In this document: positions 40,101 to 48,931 of the stretch, in pieces | Layout of the letters: every line of letters starts with the position of its first letter | Position numbering within the stretch: the stretch's first letter is position 1 | Assembly: GCF_003477705.1 (NCBI RefSeq) | Contig: NZ_QUDV01000004.1 | Location: 1-64,000 of the forward strand | Reading direction: 5' to 3' | Length of the DNA stretch: 64,000 bases | Origin: Dorea sp. AF36-15AT | Lineage (GTDB): Bacteria; Bacillota; Clostridia; Lachnospirales; Lachnospiraceae | Notes under the pieces: model-generated | What the model was told of the DNA's origin: nothing | What the model saw: the letters and a program-made list of their open reading frames with translations, nothing else | Databases searched by the model: none | Position numbers and translations under genes: made by a program

Positions 40101-41657
40101 ATGAAGAGATTGTTAGCAGGAGCGTTAGTGCTCAGCATGGTGGTAGGATTAGCAGGCTGTGGGGCATCATCGGAAAAAGGGAAAGGTGAGAATGCAGCAA
40201 AGGAAAGTAATACATTAGTTTATGGAAGCAATGATTATACGAGGATCAATCCGGCGATGGATGAACATGGGGAGATCAATATCCTGTTGTTTAATGGATT
40301 GACTGCGCATGACGGCAATAATGAGGTTGTACCGGGACTTGCCAAGAGTTGGGAGTTTGATGAATCAACATACACATATACATTTCATCTGGAAGAGGGT
40401 GTAAAGTGGCATGACGGGGAAGATTTTACAGCTGATGATGTGAAATTTACCATCGAGTCTATTATGGATCCGGATAACGGTTCGGAAAATGCACCGAATT
40501 ATGAAGATGTGCAGGAGATTAATGTGGTGGATGATTATACAATTACATTCAAGCTGGATGCGCCGAATGTAGCATTTTTGGATTATATGACAATGGCGAT
40601 TCTGCCAAAGCATCTCCTGGAAGGAGAGAATATGCAGGAGTCAGAGTTTTTCCGGCATCCGATTGGAACAGGACCTTATAAGCTAGACAGCTGGGACGAA
40701 GGACAGGCGATTACGCTGGTAAAAAATGAGGACTATTTTAAAGGTGCACCGAACATTGACAAGATCATATTTAAGATCGTGACAGATGATAATGCCAAAG
40801 CAATGCAGATGCAGTCCGGTGATCTGGATCTGGCACTTTTGACTCCAAAGGATGCAAAGGAATTTGCAGATAAGGAAGGGTACACCTGTTATGATATGAA
40901 GACTTCCGATTATCGGGGAATTCTTTATAATTTTGCAAATGAGTACTGGCAGGAGAATAAAGACATTATTCCGGCGATAAATTATGGAATTGACCGGCAG
41001 GCAATCGTGGATGCGGTACTGCTGGGAGAAGGAATGACAGCGTATAGCCCGATCCAGCGTAATGTGTACAATGATGAAAATATGGAGCATTTTGATTACG
41101 ATCCGGAGAAGGCAGAAGAGATTCTACAGTCTGTTGGATGTGAGAAGAAGGATGATGGTTATTACTACAGAAATGGCGAGAAGCTTGGATTTGTAATCTG
41201 TGTGGGTGCCGGCGATCAGGTTCGTGTGGATATTGCGCAGGCCGCAGCACAGCAGTTGAAAGCAATCGGTATTGATGTGACAGTGGAAGTTCCGGCACAG
41301 GTAGACTGGGAAGGACAGATGGCATATCTGATCGGATGGGGAAGTCCGTTTGATGCAGATGACCATACCTATAAAGTATTTGGAACCGGAAAAGGTGCGA
41401 ATTATTCCAGCTATTCTAACGAGAAAGTAGATCAGTATCTGACAGAAGCACGTCAGTCGGCAGATCCGGAGGTGCGAAAGGCGGCTTATGCAGGATTCCT
41501 GCAAGAGCTTACGCAGGATCCGCCGTATACATTTATCTGCTATATCGATGCTAATTATGTGGCAAAGTCATCGATCAAAGGAATTGAGCCGGATACTGTT
41601 ATGGGACATCACGGTGTGGGTATCTTCTGGAGTGTAGCAGACTGGACGATAGAATAA
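40101..41657 (+). CDS. ABC peptide/nickel-type substrate-binding lipoprotein (SBP family 5)
   Basis: 518 residues. Lipoprotein signal with lipobox LAGC (Cys about 21), then SBP family 5 hallmarks: PGLAKSWEFDESTYTYTFHLEEGVKWHDGEDFTADDVKFTIESI and GTGPYKLDSWDEGQ. Family members bind oligopeptides, dipeptides, nickel or glutathione outside the membrane. The C-terminus has GHHGVGIFWSVADW; the paired His could matter for metal or His-containing ligands, but this is speculation. It heads an operon with a fused ATPase and two permeases. ATG 40101 has ACAGGAGAGC upstream. Confidence 0.9.
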   Translation: MKRLLAGALVLSMVVGLAGCGASSEKGKGENAAKESNTLVYGSNDYTRINPAMDEHGEINILLFNGLTAHDGNNEVVPGLAKSWEFDESTYTYTFHLEEGVKWHDGEDFTADDVKFTIESIMDPDNGSENAPNYEDVQEINVVDDYTITFKLDAPNVAFLDYMTMAILPKHLLEGENMQESEFFRHPIGTGPYKLDSWDEGQAITLVKNEDYFKGAPNIDKIIFKIVTDDNAKAMQMQSGDLDLALLTPKDAKEFADKEGYTCYDMKTSDYRGILYNFANEYWQENKDIIPAINYGIDRQAIVDAVLLGEGMTAYSPIQRNVYNDENMEHFDYDPEKAEEILQSVGCEKKDDGYYYRNGEKLGFVICVGAGDQVRVDIAQAAAQQLKAIGIDVTVEVPAQVDWEGQMAYLIGWGSPFDADDHTYKVFGTGKGANYSSYSNEKVDQYLTEARQSADPEVRKAAYAGFLQELTQDPPYTFICYIDANYVAKSSIKGIEPDTVMGHHGVGIFWSVADWTIE

Positions 41658-41680
41658 GCAGGGATAAAGAGGAATGTTAG

Positions 41681-43522
41681 ATGGCAGCAGTACTGGAATT
41701 ACAGGACTTATCTGTACAATTTCATACGGGAAAAGAGATCGTGCAGGCGGTGCGCGACGTCAGTCTGGAAGTGCAGGAAGGCGAAGTACTGGCAATCGTG
41801 GGCGAGTCAGGATGTGGTAAGAGCGTGCTTTGTAAGAGCGTAATGAAGCTGCTCCCACAGACGGCTCATATTGCAGGCGGACGTATCCTTGTAGATGGCG
41901 CGGATATTACCGATTACCGGGAGCGGGAGATGGAGAAGCTTCGGGGCAATGTATTCTCGATGGTGTTTCAGGATCCGATGACTTCACTTAATCCGACGAT
42001 GAAGATTGGTGCACAAATCGCAGAAGCAGTGCGTGTGCATGAACCAAAGATCCGAAAGGCGGAACTGGATGGAAGAGTTTTGGAACTTCTGGGGCTTGTA
42101 GGTATTGATCGTGCAAAAGAAAGGATGCAGCAGTATCCCGGGCAGATGTCAGGCGGTATGCGCCAGAGATGTGTCCTGGCAATCGCATTGGCATCGAATC
42201 CACGTATCCTTTTTGCAGATGAACCGACGACGGCACTGGATGTGACAATCCAGTCCCAGATTCTGGAACTGTTCCGCAATATACAGAAGAAGTTCAGGAC
42301 AGCCACAATTCTGGTATCTCATGACCTGAGCGTGGTCGCTGGAGTGGCAGACCGGGTGGCGGTTATGTATGCGGGGAAGATTGTGGAGATCGGTACAACT
42401 GAAGAGATCTTTTATCAGCCGAAGCATCCATATACCTGGTGTCTGCTGCAGTCATTGCCGGCATTATCAAAAGGAAAAGAAGAACTCTTTACGATACCGG
42501 GGATGCCGCCGAATCTGGCGCATCCTCCGAAGGGAGACGCATTTGCGTGCCGGAATCCTTACGCAGTTGCCAGAGATTATGAGGAAGAACCGCCGATGTT
42601 TCGGGTGAGTCCGACTCATTATGCGGCTACGTGGCTGTTGGCGGAAGATGCGCCGAAGATTATGTTTGGACGGGAAAATGGAAAAAAGAGAGTGATACAT
42701 CAGGAATGGAAGGATGCGGAAGTCCTGTTGGATGTACGACATCTGAATCATGCATTTCCATTGAGTAGAAAACTTGCGGTAAAAGCAGTGGACGATGTGT
42801 CATTTCAGCTTAGAAAAGGAGAGATATTTGGACTGGTGGGAGAGTCTGGTTCCGGTAAATCTACGGTAGCCAGATGCATCATGAATTTATATCATAAGGG
42901 TTCTGGAGAAGTGTATTATAATGGAATACCGCTGCATGACAGAAAGGTATACCGGAAGATGCACAGGCAGATTCAGCAGAATATACAGATTATTTTTCAG
43001 GATTCGACATCCAGTCTGAATCCGCGGATGAAAGTGAAAGATATTATCACGGAACCTCTCGTAATCAATCGTATCCGCCCAAAGCGCGGGACTTACAGGG
43101 AAGAAGCAGTGTTTCAGATGAAATACGTGGGACTGGATGAAAGTTTTCTGGACAAGTATCCGGGGGAACTTTCCGGCGGACAACGGCAGCGTGTGGCGAT
43201 TGCCCGTGCAGTGGTGATGGAACCGGAGCTGTTGATCGCGGATGAGCCGATCGCATCTCTGGATGTGTCGATCCAGGCACAGATCGTGAATCTGTTCCGG
43301 CATCTGCAGGAAGAGCATGGATTTACGTTTCTGTTTATTGCGCATGATCTGTCTATGGTGGAATATTTGTGTGACCGTGTAGGTGTTATGTATCATGGCA
43401 AATTAGTAGAAGTCGGACTCACAGAAGATGTGTTCGCACAGCCGAAGCATTCTTATACAAAGCGGTTGATGGAATCTATCCCATTACCGGAGCCGGGAAG
43501 AAAAGAAGAGAGGAGAGCATAA
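41681..43522 (+). CDS. Fused ABC ATPase (DppD-DppF-like, two ATP-binding domains)
   Basis: 613 residues with two complete nucleotide-binding domains. Domain 1: GESGCGKS, signature MSGGMRQR, Walker B ILFADEPTTALD. Domain 2: GESGSGKST, signature LSGGQRQR, Walker B LLIADEPIASLD. Each has the oligopeptide-transporter C-terminal extension, with the Cys-containing block DAFACRNPYA after domain 1 (where DppD-type proteins carry an Fe-S-like motif, here with few Cys). Importers usually encode these two ATPases separately; here they are one chain, as in some GsiA/YejF-like systems. It couples to the two permeases downstream. Confidence 0.92.
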   Translation: MAAVLELQDLSVQFHTGKEIVQAVRDVSLEVQEGEVLAIVGESGCGKSVLCKSVMKLLPQTAHIAGGRILVDGADITDYREREMEKLRGNVFSMVFQDPMTSLNPTMKIGAQIAEAVRVHEPKIRKAELDGRVLELLGLVGIDRAKERMQQYPGQMSGGMRQRCVLAIALASNPRILFADEPTTALDVTIQSQILELFRNIQKKFRTATILVSHDLSVVAGVADRVAVMYAGKIVEIGTTEEIFYQPKHPYTWCLLQSLPALSKGKEELFTIPGMPPNLAHPPKGDAFACRNPYAVARDYEEEPPMFRVSPTHYAATWLLAEDAPKIMFGRENGKKRVIHQEWKDAEVLLDVRHLNHAFPLSRKLAVKAVDDVSFQLRKGEIFGLVGESGSGKSTVARCIMNLYHKGSGEVYYNGIPLHDRKVYRKMHRQIQQNIQIIFQDSTSSLNPRMKVKDIITEPLVINRIRPKRGTYREEAVFQMKYVGLDESFLDKYPGELSGGQRQRVAIARAVVMEPELLIADEPIASLDVSIQAQIVNLFRHLQEEHGFTFLFIAHDLSMVEYLCDRVGVMYHGKLVEVGLTEDVFAQPKHSYTKRLMESIPLPEPGRKEERRA

Positions 43523-43524
43523 GA

Positions 43525-44529
43525 ATGCGAAAAAATCCATGGATTTATTATGGTAAAAAGCTGCTTATATTTGTGGTCAGTATCTTTCTTTTGTCGGTAA
43601 TTGTATTCTATATAGCAAGGCTTGCACCGGGCGATCCACTGGTATCTTATTACGGCGAGCGGGCAGAGAAAATGACCGCCGGCGAGCGGGCATGGGCAGA
43701 AGAGAAGCTTGGTCTTCATGAATCCATCACTGTACAGTATGGTAAATGGCTGGGGCGGGCAGTACGTGGAGATTTTGGCATTTCTTATAAGTATAAAATG
43801 GATGTGCTGGAAGTGATCGAAGGCAGAGTCGGGAATACACTGCTGCTTGGCGGAGTGGGATTCGTGCTGATCTTTGTGTTGGCACTGCTTCTTGGAATCT
43901 GGTGCGCGTGGAACGAGGAACGCCTGATTGACCGTGCGATCTGCAAGATTGGAACGGTGACCAGTTGTATTCCGGAATTCTGGCTGTCGCTGGTGCTGAT
44001 TCTGATCTTTGCAGTGGAACTCAAAGTACTTCCAAGTAGCGGAGCCTATACAATAGGAAAAGAGAATGATCTGGGTGACCGTATCCTGCATCTGATTCTG
44101 CCGATGACGGTCGTGGTGCTGGGACATCTCTGGTATTACGCGTACTTGATCCGCAACAAACTGCTGGAAGAGGTGCGCACAGATTATGTGCTTCTTGCCA
44201 AATCTAAGGGTGTTACCGGGAAAAGTGTTATGTTTCGTCATTGTGTGCGCAATATTATCCCTACATATCTGAGTATTATGGCAATATCAGTACCGCATAT
44301 TCTGGGTGGTACTTATATTATAGAAACAGTATTTTCCTATCCGGGAATCGGTACATTGTCTTATGAGAGCGCGAGATATCAGGACTATAACCTGTTGATG
44401 GTAATCTGCTTGTTATCAGGGGCACTTGTGATCCTGTGCAATATGATCGCGCAGACGATTAATGAACGAATTGATCCGCGGATGAAAGGCCCGGATCTGA
44501 CAGAGGATGCGGAGGTGATCATGCGATGA
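43525..44529 (+). CDS. ABC transporter permease, DppB type
   Basis: 334 residues with six membrane segments. The DppB-type N-terminus (KKLLIFVVSIFLLSVIVFYIARLAPGDPLVSYYG) and the permease loop VRTDYVLLAKSKGVTGKSVMFRHCVRNIIPTYLSI are clear, as is the C-terminal ETVFSYPGIGTLSYESARYQDY. It forms half of the oligopeptide/nickel-type channel. It starts 2 bases after the fused ATPase and overlaps the next permease by 4 bases. Confidence 0.93.
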   Translation: MRKNPWIYYGKKLLIFVVSIFLLSVIVFYIARLAPGDPLVSYYGERAEKMTAGERAWAEEKLGLHESITVQYGKWLGRAVRGDFGISYKYKMDVLEVIEGRVGNTLLLGGVGFVLIFVLALLLGIWCAWNEERLIDRAICKIGTVTSCIPEFWLSLVLILIFAVELKVLPSSGAYTIGKENDLGDRILHLILPMTVVVLGHLWYYAYLIRNKLLEEVRTDYVLLAKSKGVTGKSVMFRHCVRNIIPTYLSIMAISVPHILGGTYIIETVFSYPGIGTLSYESARYQDYNLLMVICLLSGALVILCNMIAQTINERIDPRMKGPDLTEDAEVIMR

Positions 44530-45341
44530 AGCAGAAAAAGCCGATAATCTCTTCTGTGTTGTTGGGGCTGATCATCCTTGGCTGTATCGGGTGTCGGTTC
44601 ATCATGACCAAAGATCCTACATATATGGATCTGGCTAATTACAGTCACGCGCCGAATGGTGAATTTTTGTTTGGAACGGATACCATGGGGCGTGATATTT
44701 TTTCCATGATCTGGTATGGCGGACGGATTTCTCTGTCGATAGGATTCCTTGCGACGGCGATTTCAACGGCGATCGCAATTGTGTTCGGCGCAGTCAGTGG
44801 TTATGCACCGAGATGGCTGGATGAGATATTGATGAGACTGACGGAGATATTTTTAAGTGTGCCGGAACTTCTGATCATTATTTTACTGCAGGCAGTAATT
44901 GGAAAAGCAACAATCTGGTCGCTTGCATTTGTAATTGGAATTACGAGCTGGACCGGCATTGCGAAGATTGTGCGGACAGAAGTGATTCAGCTAAAGAACA
45001 GCGAATATGTGTTGGCGGCACGCAGTATGGGAGGGAGTTTCTTCTATATATTAATCCGCCATCTGACACCGAATTTTATCTCATCAATCATGTTTATGGT
45101 AGTTATGAATGTCCGCGGGGCGATCGTGGCAGAATCGACCTTGAGTTTCATGGGTCTTGGCCTGCCGCTGGAGGTGGTATCCTGGGGCAGTATGTTATCG
45201 TTAGCAGATCAGGCATTGCTAAATGGAGCCTGGTGGATCATACTGATACCGGGTGCATTTCTCGTGACAACACTGATGTGCGTGACAAATCTCGGCAATT
45301 ATCTGAGAATAAGAAATAATCAAGGTGTGAGAAATTTATGA
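44526..45341 (+). CDS. ABC transporter permease, DppC type
   Basis: 271 residues. HAPNGEFLFGTDTMGRDIFSMIWYGGRISLSIG is the DppC signature, and the permease loop is SEYVLAARSMGGSFFYILIRHLTPNFISSIM; LSFMGLGLPLEVVSWGSML near the end is also typical. It is the second half of the channel. The N-terminus is a single membrane segment with Cys (LGLIILGCIGCRFIM). It overlaps the DppB-type gene by 4 bases. Confidence 0.93.
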   Translation: MKQKKPIISSVLLGLIILGCIGCRFIMTKDPTYMDLANYSHAPNGEFLFGTDTMGRDIFSMIWYGGRISLSIGFLATAISTAIAIVFGAVSGYAPRWLDEILMRLTEIFLSVPELLIIILLQAVIGKATIWSLAFVIGITSWTGIAKIVRTEVIQLKNSEYVLAARSMGGSFFYILIRHLTPNFISSIMFMVVMNVRGAIVAESTLSFMGLGLPLEVVSWGSMLSLADQALLNGAWWIILIPGAFLVTTLMCVTNLGNYLRIRNNQGVRNL

Positions 45342-45389
45342 GATAAGGGATGCTAATAATCACATAAGCATTCTGGTGAAAAAAGGTTA

Positions 45390-45419
45390 TTGACAGCGGA
45401 AGTCTTCTGGTGCTAGATT
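45390..45419 (+). promoter_or_regulatory. Promoter candidate of the EamA permease gene
   Basis: TTGACA (45390-45395) and TAGATT (45414-45419), spacer 18, 54 bases before the start codon. Confidence 0.6.
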
Positions 45420-45472
45420 CTCTTATAGAGCGTGAAAATGTACGCGATTCTATGAAGTGAGGGAATTAGAAA

Positions 45473-46420
45473 ATGAACAGTGCCTGGAAGAGTTATGGAT
45501 GTATATTTGTGGCAGGATGTCTGTGGGGAACCAATGGACTTTTCGTAAAACTGATGCAGGGAGCAGGGTCTACATCGGCGTATACCGGATTTGTGCGGAT
45601 TGCATTGAGCCTGCTGATATTGACGGTGATCACATTAGTGAAAGAGGGACCGAAAGCCTTTAAGATCAGTAAAAATACATTGATCTCCTGCGCACTGTTA
45701 GGCTTGGTCTGTCAGGCACTGTACAATTATGTATATAGTTCCGCAATCAACAGTCTGGGCGTATCTTTTGCATGCGTCATGACTTATATGGCACCTGCAT
45801 TTGCAAGTGTAATATCGTATTTTTTGTTCCGCGAGAAATTCGGACCGAATAAATACCTGGCGATGATCCTGAATCTGGCAGGATGCGTACTGACAGTGAC
45901 TGGCGGAAGCCTGAAGGGAATGTCGTTTGCAGCTTCAGGATTGCTGTTTGGTCTGGCATCTGCGGCATGCTATTCACTGGTAGGCATTTTTGGAAGATTG
46001 GCATCCGGAGAATCTTCTCCGTTTGTTGTGGCAACTTACAATTTCCTGTTTGGAACAATTTTCCTTGGCTTGTTCGGACATCCATGGACGACAGTAGCAG
46101 ATCCGATGAATTTCAAGATTCTTGCATATGGATTCGTGTATGCACTGATTCCGACAGGAATCTGCTATATCATATATTTTAATGGTGTGAGCAAGATCAA
46201 AGAAAGTAGTAAAGTTCCGGTAGTTGCATCCGTAGAGAATGTTGTGGCGGTAATCGTAGGTGTGATGGTGTTCCATGAAAAGGTAGGCATTGGTAATCTC
46301 GCAGGAATCGTATTAGTTCTGGGATCAATTGCGGTGATGAATATGGAGCTTCCGGTTTCAGGAAAAAGCATGCCGAAGCGCGTATCTGTGACGTCGCAGG
46401 AGCATGCTCATGTACAATAA
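45473..46420 (+). CDS. EamA-family (DMT) transporter
   Basis: 315 residues with about ten hydrophobic segments arranged as two EamA repeats: GCIFVAGCLWGTNGLFVKLMQGAG starts the first and AASGLLFGLASAACYSLVGIFGRLA the second. The second repeat ends with the usual PVVASVENVVAVIVGVMVFHEKVGIGNLAGIVLVLGSIAVMN. Such permeases export or import amino acids or other metabolites; the substrate cannot be assigned. Single gene with its own promoter, converging on the AraC-type regulator. Confidence 0.9.
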   Translation: MNSAWKSYGCIFVAGCLWGTNGLFVKLMQGAGSTSAYTGFVRIALSLLILTVITLVKEGPKAFKISKNTLISCALLGLVCQALYNYVYSSAINSLGVSFACVMTYMAPAFASVISYFLFREKFGPNKYLAMILNLAGCVLTVTGGSLKGMSFAASGLLFGLASAACYSLVGIFGRLASGESSPFVVATYNFLFGTIFLGLFGHPWTTVADPMNFKILAYGFVYALIPTGICYIIYFNGVSKIKESSKVPVVASVENVVAVIVGVMVFHEKVGIGNLAGIVLVLGSIAVMNMELPVSGKSMPKRVSVTSQEHAHVQ

Positions 46421-46435
46421 GTAAGATGTTGGGGC

Positions 46436-46496
46436 GGGTCCCAAGGACTTTCATCCACTTATGAGCGAGCTCATGTGGATTTAGACCTTTTGACCC
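46436..46496. repeat. Palindromic element between convergent genes
   Basis: GGGTC/GACCC (46436-46440/46492-46496) close an arm with ATCCAC/GTGGAT (46453-46458/46475-46480) and ATGAGC-GA-GCTCAT (46461-46474). There is no T-run, so it is not a classical terminator, but it sits where a bidirectional terminator is expected. Confidence 0.6.
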
Positions 46497-46520
46497 TGGC
46501 ATCTAAGTAATATAGAAATG

Positions 46521-47444
46521 TTATTTGCCGGCTGTCTCCGGGTCAGACATTGCCTTGATAGAAGAGGTATAGTCTGACGGAGTCATGCCGGTTATTTTTT
46601 TGAACTGTCTGGAGAAATAGTGAATAGATGAATACCCAAGTGTATCCGAAATCTGGGTGAAATTCATCTTTTGCGTGCGGATCATTTCCTTGGCTGCACG
46701 AATTTTTAAATGGGAAAAATATTCGATAATGCCCATTCCGGTTTGCTGCATAATAAGCTTCTGAAGCTGCGATCTGCTGACCAGATTATCCCGACAGATC
46801 TTCTGGATCGTCAGTTTTTCGGAAAGATTTGCTTCCATATATTCAATGACCCGGCGGAAAATCTCCAGATCATTGCGGATTTTGGTGGCTTTGATGGAAC
46901 GGGAATCAGAGACTGTGTCAGACGGAGTCGTGCTCAGTGGGTGTCTGGTCAAAAAGATCAGAAATTGTTCCAGATAAAGACGAATGAGCTGCTCAGAACC
47001 GGTAAAGTCTTCCTGTTCTTTCTTTGGCATATTTTGAAGATAAGGATTATCCAGTCGACAGTCGAAACAATGTCTTGCTTCTACAATGATGTTGGCAAGC
47101 AGTGTGCGTTCCATATCATCTAACTTTAGAATCCTGCGCCGGAAAAACTGCATGGCTTCACTGGTGCATTCAAATGCGACAACGACCAGATTAGGGGCAA
47201 TATCACCGGTTGCCTTAACATTGTGAAATTCGTTCGGTTCGTGAAATATAACTTCCCCTTTCTTTAATACAATATTGCGCGTACCTGCAGTGATATTTAT
47301 CTCACCCTTGTCTACGTATACGAACTCCCAGAAATCGTGGGATTCTCCTTCAAATGCAAATGTGCTCATATATTCAAAATAGTGAATACTGTAGAGTTTT
47401 CCTACAGTGAAGACTGTGTTTAATTCGTTGCCAATATATGCCAT
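46521..47444 (-). CDS. AraC-family transcriptional regulator with cupin sensor domain
   Basis: 307 residues. The N-terminal cupin-like domain (FEGESHDFWEFVYVDKGEINITAGTRNIVLKKGEVIFHEPNEFHNV) would bind the effector. The C-terminal AraC DNA-binding pair of HTHs is LTIQKICRDNLVSRSQLQKL and FTQISDTLGYSSIHYFSRQFKKITGMTPSDY. It lies divergent to the amino-sugar kinase gene, and three nearby promoters share direct-repeat operators of the AraC kind, so it is the obvious regulator candidate. The start at 47444 has AGAGGTGA on the reverse strand; an in-frame GTG 9 bases earlier is part of that site. Confidence 0.92.
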   Translation of the reverse strand: MAYIGNELNTVFTVGKLYSIHYFEYMSTFAFEGESHDFWEFVYVDKGEINITAGTRNIVLKKGEVIFHEPNEFHNVKATGDIAPNLVVVAFECTSEAMQFFRRRILKLDDMERTLLANIIVEARHCFDCRLDNPYLQNMPKKEQEDFTGSEQLIRLYLEQFLIFLTRHPLSTTPSDTVSDSRSIKATKIRNDLEIFRRVIEYMEANLSEKLTIQKICRDNLVSRSQLQKLIMQQTGMGIIEYFSHLKIRAAKEMIRTQKMNFTQISDTLGYSSIHYFSRQFKKITGMTPSDYTSSIKAMSDPETAGK

Positions 47445-47468
47445 GTAAGTCACCTCTGTGTTGTACGG

Positions 47469-47660
47469 TACTATTCACAGTCCTCCACGCACATGCGCAC
47501 TCGTCGCCTTTTCCGAGGCTCCAGTTTCACTCCTGACGGAGTTAAGACTGCTTATGTGGGTGGAGTTCCTGCTTCACAGGCTCGATATATAGATGCTGAC
47601 AATCGCTTACGTGCAAGCACGACGCTCTTATCAGTATCTGTATATCGGCTGTGAATAGTA
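47469..47660. repeat. 192-bp element with terminal inverted repeats and two hairpin arms
   Basis: Ends: TACTATTCACAG (47469-47480) and its exact reverse complement CTGTGAATAGTA (47649-47660). Arm A: CTCCACGCACAT (47483-47494) with ATGTGGGTGGAG (47554-47565), one mismatch. Arm B: GATATATAGATGCTGA (47584-47599) with TCAGTATCTGTATATC (47631-47646), two mismatches, with an inner CGTGC-AA-GCACG (47610-47621). No open reading frame is convincing. It could be a MITE-like insertion or a structured RNA; it separates the AraC gene from the kinase promoter. Confidence 0.65.
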
Positions 47661-47718
47661 ACTTTTATACAAATATTTTAACGTATAACTCAAAAAAATG
47701 CAAAAAGAATAGGACGAT

Positions 47719-47774
47719 TGTGCAAAAATAGCGAAGAATCAGCTAAAGATTTTTGTGCAATTGTGAAGTACAAT
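47719..47774 (+). promoter_or_regulatory. Shared operator-promoter, copy 1 (kinase-nagA-nagB operon)
   Basis: TGTGCAA at 47719-47725 and 47754-47760, 28 bases between them. Eight bases after the second copy comes TACAAT (47769-47774), a -10 candidate. The second TGTGCAA lies at the -35 position, where no consensus -35 is seen. The same layout recurs at 50864 and 55547. Confidence 0.75.
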
Positions 47775-47812
47775 ACAGACAAACTGGTGGTTTGGATAAA
47801 AGGAGGAAAATT

Positions 47813-48931
47813 ATGGCACGGGTGATGAAGGTGCAGAAGAGCGAAGCAATCGCACATTTTCAGTATGAGGGACGACTGATCAAGGACGAACCTTTTGGAA
47901 ATGGACATATCAACGATACTTTTCTGCTGACGTTCGAATTGAATAAGATGGGACGGATGAAAGTGATTCTTCAGCGGATGAACAATTCAATATTTGAGGA
48001 ACCGGTTCAGCTGATGGAGAATATTCTGGGTGTGACTGATTTCCTGCGTGAGAAGATAGCGGCGGCCGGAGGTGATCCGACGCGTGAGACACTGAGTGTG
48101 ATCCCGGCAGTAGATGGCAAGCCATATTATAAAGATTCGTTTGGCGATTATTGGAGATCCTATATCTTTATCACGGACGCGACCAGCTTTGACCAGGTAG
48201 AGAGACCGGAGCAGTTTTATCAGAGTGGCGTAGCATTTGGTAATTTCCAGAGAATGCTGGCAGATTATCCGGCAGATACATTGTTCGAAGTGATCAAAGG
48301 CTTCCATGATACCAAAGCCAGACTGGAAGTGTTCAAGAAAGCAGTCGAAGCGGATGTGATGGGACGTGCAAAGGATGTGCAGGAAGAGATCCGGTTTGTG
48401 CTGGATCGTGAAGATGTGGCCAATTATCTGTGTGACTGTCTGGCTAATGGCGAGATTCCGCTTCGTGTAACACATAACGATACCAAGCTGAATAATGTTA
48501 TGATTGATAATGTGACAGGAAAGGGATTGTGTGTGATTGATTTGGATACGGTAATGCCGGGACTTTCCGTGAATGATTTTGGCGATTCTATCCGATTTGG
48601 TGCAAGTACAGCAGCAGAAGATGAGAAAGATCTGGACAAAGTATCCTGCAGTATGGAATACTTTGAAGCCTATACAAAAGGATTCGTAGAAGGGTGTGAC
48701 GGTAAACTCACTGCCCGTGAGATGGAACTTCTGCCAATGGGAGCAAAGACGATGACTTACGAGTGTGGTATGCGTTTTCTGACAGATTATCTGGAGGGAG
48801 ATCATTACTTTAAGGTACATCGGGAAGGTCATAATCTGGATCGTTGCAGAACACAGTTCAAACTGGTAAAAGATATGGAAGAAAAATGGGATCAGATGAA
48901 GGAGATCACAGCAAAGTATTATGATCATTAA
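47813..48931 (+). CDS. NahK-like amino-sugar kinase (APH-fold phosphotransferase)
   Basis: 372 residues of the aminoglycoside-phosphotransferase/choline-kinase fold. The catalytic loop is RVTHNDTKLNNVMID (His-Asn-Asp-x4-Asn) and the metal motif LCVIDLDTVMPG; the nucleotide-binding part has FGNGHINDTFLLTF and MKVILQRMNNSIF. It resembles N-acetylhexosamine 1-kinase (NahK) of bifidobacteria, which phosphorylates GlcNAc/GalNAc. It overlaps nagA by 11 bases, and no ROK or other sugar kinase is in the operon, so it may supply the phosphorylated substrate of NagA. NahK makes the 1-phosphate while NagA needs the 6-phosphate, so the site of phosphorylation is an open question. ATG 47813 follows AGGAGG. 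Confidence 0.85.
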   Translation: MARVMKVQKSEAIAHFQYEGRLIKDEPFGNGHINDTFLLTFELNKMGRMKVILQRMNNSIFEEPVQLMENILGVTDFLREKIAAAGGDPTRETLSVIPAVDGKPYYKDSFGDYWRSYIFITDATSFDQVERPEQFYQSGVAFGNFQRMLADYPADTLFEVIKGFHDTKARLEVFKKAVEADVMGRAKDVQEEIRFVLDREDVANYLCDCLANGEIPLRVTHNDTKLNNVMIDNVTGKGLCVIDLDTVMPGLSVNDFGDSIRFGASTAAEDEKDLDKVSCSMEYFEAYTKGFVEGCDGKLTAREMELLPMGAKTMTYECGMRFLTDYLEGDHYFKVHREGHNLDRCRTQFKLVKDMEEKWDQMKEITAKYYDH

